Source: Pelomyxa schiedti (lineage: Eukaryota; Evosea; Pelobiontida; Pelomyxidae). Taken from it: DNA of 44,371 bases. The notes under the pieces are model-generated. The model was not told where the DNA came from and did no database searches. It saw nothing but the letters and a program-made list of their open reading frames with translations. Each line of letters begins with the position of its first letter. Position 1 is the stretch's first letter. The stretch covers positions 8,793-53,163 of the forward strand of contig JAHLWZ010000057.1 in assembly GCA_020536535.1 (NCBI GenBank), in the 5' to 3' direction. Below are positions 41,857 to 44,371 of this stretch, piece after piece. Position numbers and translations under genes: made by a program.

Positions 41857-41879
41857 TTTAAAAAGTTGATAAGATAACG

Positions 41880-42440
41880 AAATAAAGCACATAAAATGTT
41901 AAAATCATTTATTACTTAACACCACTCCATGTGTTCAGATATATACAATAAATAAAACAACACAACAGGACACGAGGGGATACCTGGGAAAAATCACATA
42001 AGCCACCAAATTCCCCTGTGCATCCCCTCAGTGCCAACCAGGAACCCCTGGCAGCAGTTACTTCGAGGGGAGAGTAAATTAAGCACAATACCTGGAAGTT
42101 CGCGACCACTTGACACCACACCACAGACCTCCTGACAACACAACCCCTACACCTCAGTAACATCGGCCCTTGTCTTCGCGGGCCACTGCCGCGGTTCTTT
42201 TTTTTATTTTTAAATTTATTTATTGTTTTTCTAAGACGACTGACCGATGGTCTTCTGCAACTTTGTTGCACTATTCCTCTGGGCCAGCCTCGCCTCCTGC
42301 AACAAAGTTGCAAACAAAAAAAAAATTTAAACAAAAAAACAAGCCCAGAGAGGGCCGTATGTACATGTACGTTCCTGGTGCAATGATGTCGTGAGTCTCA
42401 AGAGGCGGAGACGGCAAGGGATGGATGTGAGGCCAAAATA
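41880..42440. other. Non-coding interior of the element
   Basis: AT-rich at the left end, with AATAAA-type hexamers on both strands (41881, 41948). Several short frames occur but none has convincing composition. It contains the hairpin at 42256-42312. Confidence 0.45.
42256..42312. repeat. 15-bp perfect inverted repeat (hairpin)
   Basis: tgcaactttgttgca at 42256-42270 and its exact reverse complement at 42298-42312 enclose a 27-base loop. It is followed by an A-rich tract. Confidence 0.8.
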
Positions 42441-42443
42441 ATG

Positions 42444-42519
42444 GAGTTGTGTTGTGGTGCGTCGTGTTGCTTTGCGTTGCGTCGCGTTGCGTTGCGTCAT
42501 TGCATTGCATTGCATTGCC
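42444..42519. repeat. (TTGCG)n/(TTGCA)n pentanucleotide satellite
   Basis: Degenerate five-base units grade from TTGCG-type to pure TTGCA-type copies. Confidence 0.9.
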
Positions 42520-42604
42520 CTCATCGATGCAGAGCTTTCTGTGGTATTCCCTACCTCTCTCACTTCTCTTTTTAACTTTTTGCAGGTGGGGGAGAACTTT
42601 GCCA

Positions 42605-43150
42605 TACAACCCGTTACATTTTGTTTGTATTCCTCAACTCAACTTAGGCCAAAGCGGTCTGCAAGGCACCAGGAATAACATTTCACTGCCTCCACACAAT
42701 TCCAGCCACATTGCCGGCTTAGCTGAAACAAGCAGGTGTCTCTTTTCTGTTCTTTTCTGTTCTTTTCTTTTCTTTTTTTCTTTCTTTTATTTTATTTTCT
42801 TTTTTGGGACTGATTGTGCGTCACTCCTGATACTCATCATATCCCCTCTAGGTCACCAAAGCATTATTCTCCAGGCTAGCCAGTTACTGTCACCAGGTAT
42901 TAATTAGCCCATTACATTTTGTTTGTATTCCTCACCTCAACTTAGGCCAAAGCGGTCTCAAAGGCACCAGGAATAACATTTCACTGCCTCTGCTCTGTTC
43001 CAGGCCCGCCACATTGCCGGCTTAGCACATGTGTATTCTTTCTTTTCTTTTTTCTTTTCTCAGTTCTGATAACCACTGTAGATATCTGGCAGCGGCGGGT
43101 TAGACGACTGATTGTGCGTCACTCCTGATACTCCTCTAGGTCGCCGAAGC
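42605..43150. repeat. About 300-bp direct repeat, two diverged copies
   Basis: 42605-42735 matches 42907-43030 (shared core: ttacattttgtttgtattcc, the caacttaggccaaagcggtc segment, and the end ccacattgccggcttagc). The following gactgattgtgcgtcactcc segment recurs at about 42807 and 43107. T/C-rich tracts fill the middle of each copy. Confidence 0.85.
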
Positions 43151-43251
43151 ACACACCTTCATTCTGCCCCAACCCAACAACAGCCGCAGCATCCAAACCC
43201 AACAAAAAAAAAATTGTTTTTGTTTTATTTTTTTATTTTTGGCTGTAGAAC

Positions 43252-43529
43252 CACAAAACTGCAAGCTGCCACACACCCACGGACAGAACGTGGCAGGCTT
43301 GCAGGCTCCCACAGCCAACAGGTGCTGGCTCCCACACAATTTGTCAGCCTCCACCTGAGATGTCGGCTCCCATGCCAAGTGCTGGCTGTCAAATGATTTG
43401 CTGGCTGCCACACAACCTGCTGGCTGCCACCCCTTGTGTCAGCCCCCACGCCACGTGCTGGCTGTCAAACGATTTGTTGGCTGGAAGACAACACCCCAGC
43501 TGGCTGTATACTGTTTTAGGGGAAGTCTA
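43252..43529 (-). repeat. Right terminal inverted repeat
   Basis: Reverse-complement partner of 41092-41368. Its outer end abuts the retrotransposon reverse-transcriptase fragment. Confidence 0.9.
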
Positions 43530-44371
43530 AGGATAACTACCCTCTCCCAAATGTCTTCGAGGTCCTTAAATCACTCAATGGACACTGTTGGTTCTCCACT
43601 CTGGACCTAATGGCAGGTTTCTGGCAAGTACCAGTGGCCAAAGAAGATGTGCGCAACAGACAGCAGAGCTCATATGGCAGGCATGGGATGACGAGCGCAC
43701 CAAAGCCACAACAGCCACAGAAAGGAAGTTCAGGGTAGGGGATCTAGTGTATGTCCTACGGACAGGCAGACACAAGGACAGGGAGCTAGGCAAACTGGCC
43801 AACAAGTGGAAGGGCCCGTACCGCATCACAAGTCTCCCTGTGAATGGGGCTGCCAGGCTCGAGACTATGGATGGCCAGAAGTCCCCGAAACTGGTAAACT
43901 TGGGGCATCTATGCAAGTGCCATGCAATACCCGAGGAGGGGCTGGAAAGGGCGGGGGGTGAGGTGCACACAAGCCACAACGAGACCCCCGAACAGAGAGA
44001 CGACTGGAGGTCACAAGCCAATGACCAAACACAGCACGAACGAGGAGACGATGCCGAAACGGAGGATCCACCAGACACCCAGCACGACCTCAACCCTAAA
44101 AGGTCCCCACTGCAAGGGGATGACACTACACACGCGAGCCTAGGGCAGAAGGAGATGGAGGCCATCATTGGAGAAAGGAGGAAGAGCCATGGCAGGCAGT
44201 TCCTTGTTCAGTGGAAGGGCCTGGGTGACGAGCACAACACATGGCAGTATGAGGAAGATTGTACAGGGTGTGGGGCACTCATCAAGGAGTACAAAGCCAG
44301 GGCCCGCCAGGAAAGGGCTCGTTCACGCCAATGAGGGATAGCCGTAGCCACCCACGCACCGGGTTTGAAAG
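43529..44371 (+). mobile_element. Internally deleted Ty3/gypsy chromovirus fragment
   Basis: 43529-43652 encodes part of a reverse transcriptase (KDNYPLPNVFEVL, FSTLDLMAGFWQVPVAKEDV, with the typical LDL..GFWQ motif). It then jumps, in another frame, to the integrase C-terminus (QTAELIWQAWDDER, FRVGDLVYVLRTGRHKDREL, KLANKWKGPYRI, the GPY motif). A variable acidic linker leads to a chromodomain (EAIIGERRKSHGRQFLVQWK, GLGDEHNTWQYEEDC) and a stop at 44332-44334. The rest of the reverse transcriptase, RNase H and the integrase core are missing. Sequence after 44334 continues to the window edge without recognised coding sequence. Confidence 0.88.
43652..44334 (+). pseudogene. Ty3 integrase C-terminus with chromodomain, defective
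   Basis: Open for about 225 codons from the deletion junction to TGA. Chromodomains of this class direct integration to particular chromatin. The aromatic-cage pattern is only partly visible (FLVQWKG, TWQYEED). There is no start of its own, and the upstream reverse-transcriptase piece is out of frame, so it is a relic. Confidence 0.8.

Larger units (their letters stand above)
41092..43529. mobile_element. 2.4-kb element with long terminal inverted repeats
   Basis: Arms at 41092-41368 and 43252-43529 are near-perfect inverted copies (about 277 bp), both starting tagacttcccctaaaacag. The interior holds a small spliced ORF (41463-41856), an unmatched AT-rich stretch, a hairpin, a pentanucleotide satellite and an internal direct repeat. 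The long arms built of short subrepeats resemble foldback or Mutator-like elements. No transposase is recognised. No target-site duplication is obvious (flanks ...ggaataaaa and aggataac...). Confidence 0.7.

Noticed and set aside
42449-42907. Plus-strand 152-codon frame in the inverted-repeat element
   Set aside because: It runs through a pentanucleotide satellite, T/C tracts and a repeat. It has no protein-like composition.
1-44371. tRNA, rRNA, snRNA or CRISPR features
   Set aside because: None could be recognised on either strand by eye. A covariance-model search would be needed to exclude small RNA genes.

Overview
The window is nuclear DNA from a microbial eukaryote. Almost every gene is split by short GT-AG introns. 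Each of the following families is recognised here only by reading the translation: cytosolic eukaryotic ribosomal proteins eS1 and eL13, SLY1, ALG9, the SNAPc subunit SNAPC1, a RalGAP-alpha, a coactosin/Costars actin regulator and a membrane adenylyl/guanylyl cyclase. An ADP-forming acetate-CoA ligase points to anaerobic energy metabolism. Together with the amoebozoan-style actin proteins and a tandem lineage-specific family, this best fits an anaerobic amoebozoan of the Archamoebae (Pelomyxa/Mastigamoeba type). That assignment is inference.

Layout. 1-3018: a 5'-truncated coactosin-Costars protein (+) converges on SNAPC1 (-). 3236-6954: three tightly packed unknown genes (-), two of them clear paralogues. 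7030-8374: glucosamine-6-phosphate deaminase (+). 8532-15994: SLY1, ALG9 and a divergent Hsp70-like protein, all on - and very close together. 16267-22614: eS1, an AAAP amino-acid transporter and a two-LamG-module protein, all on +. 22822-28490: a Cache-domain nucleotidyl cyclase (-) and a small unknown gene (-). This region is interrupted by a 100-N gap that sits exactly at the junction of two near-identical units of about 1.7 kb. 28789-33089: ADP-forming acetate-CoA ligase and eL13 (-). 33454-34101: a small Nal1/HtrA-N-terminus-like protein (+). 34478-41036: a large RalGAP-alpha-like gene (+). 41092-44371: repeats, namely a 2.4-kb element with about 277-bp terminal inverted repeats followed by an internally deleted Ty3/chromovirus fragment.

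The functions are mostly housekeeping: translation (eS1, eL13), snRNA transcription (SNAPC1), ER-Golgi fusion (SLY1), N-glycan assembly (ALG9, with GNPDA acting on amino sugars), signalling (cyclase, RalGAP) and fermentative ATP production (acetate-CoA ligase). The most unusual signal is a set of ultra-short introns of 23-29 nt alongside ordinary introns of about 41-95 nt. Other points of interest are the coactosin-Costars fusion, the Hsp70 with altered nucleotide-binding motifs, and the duplication around the gap, which looks like two haplotypes of one locus placed in series.
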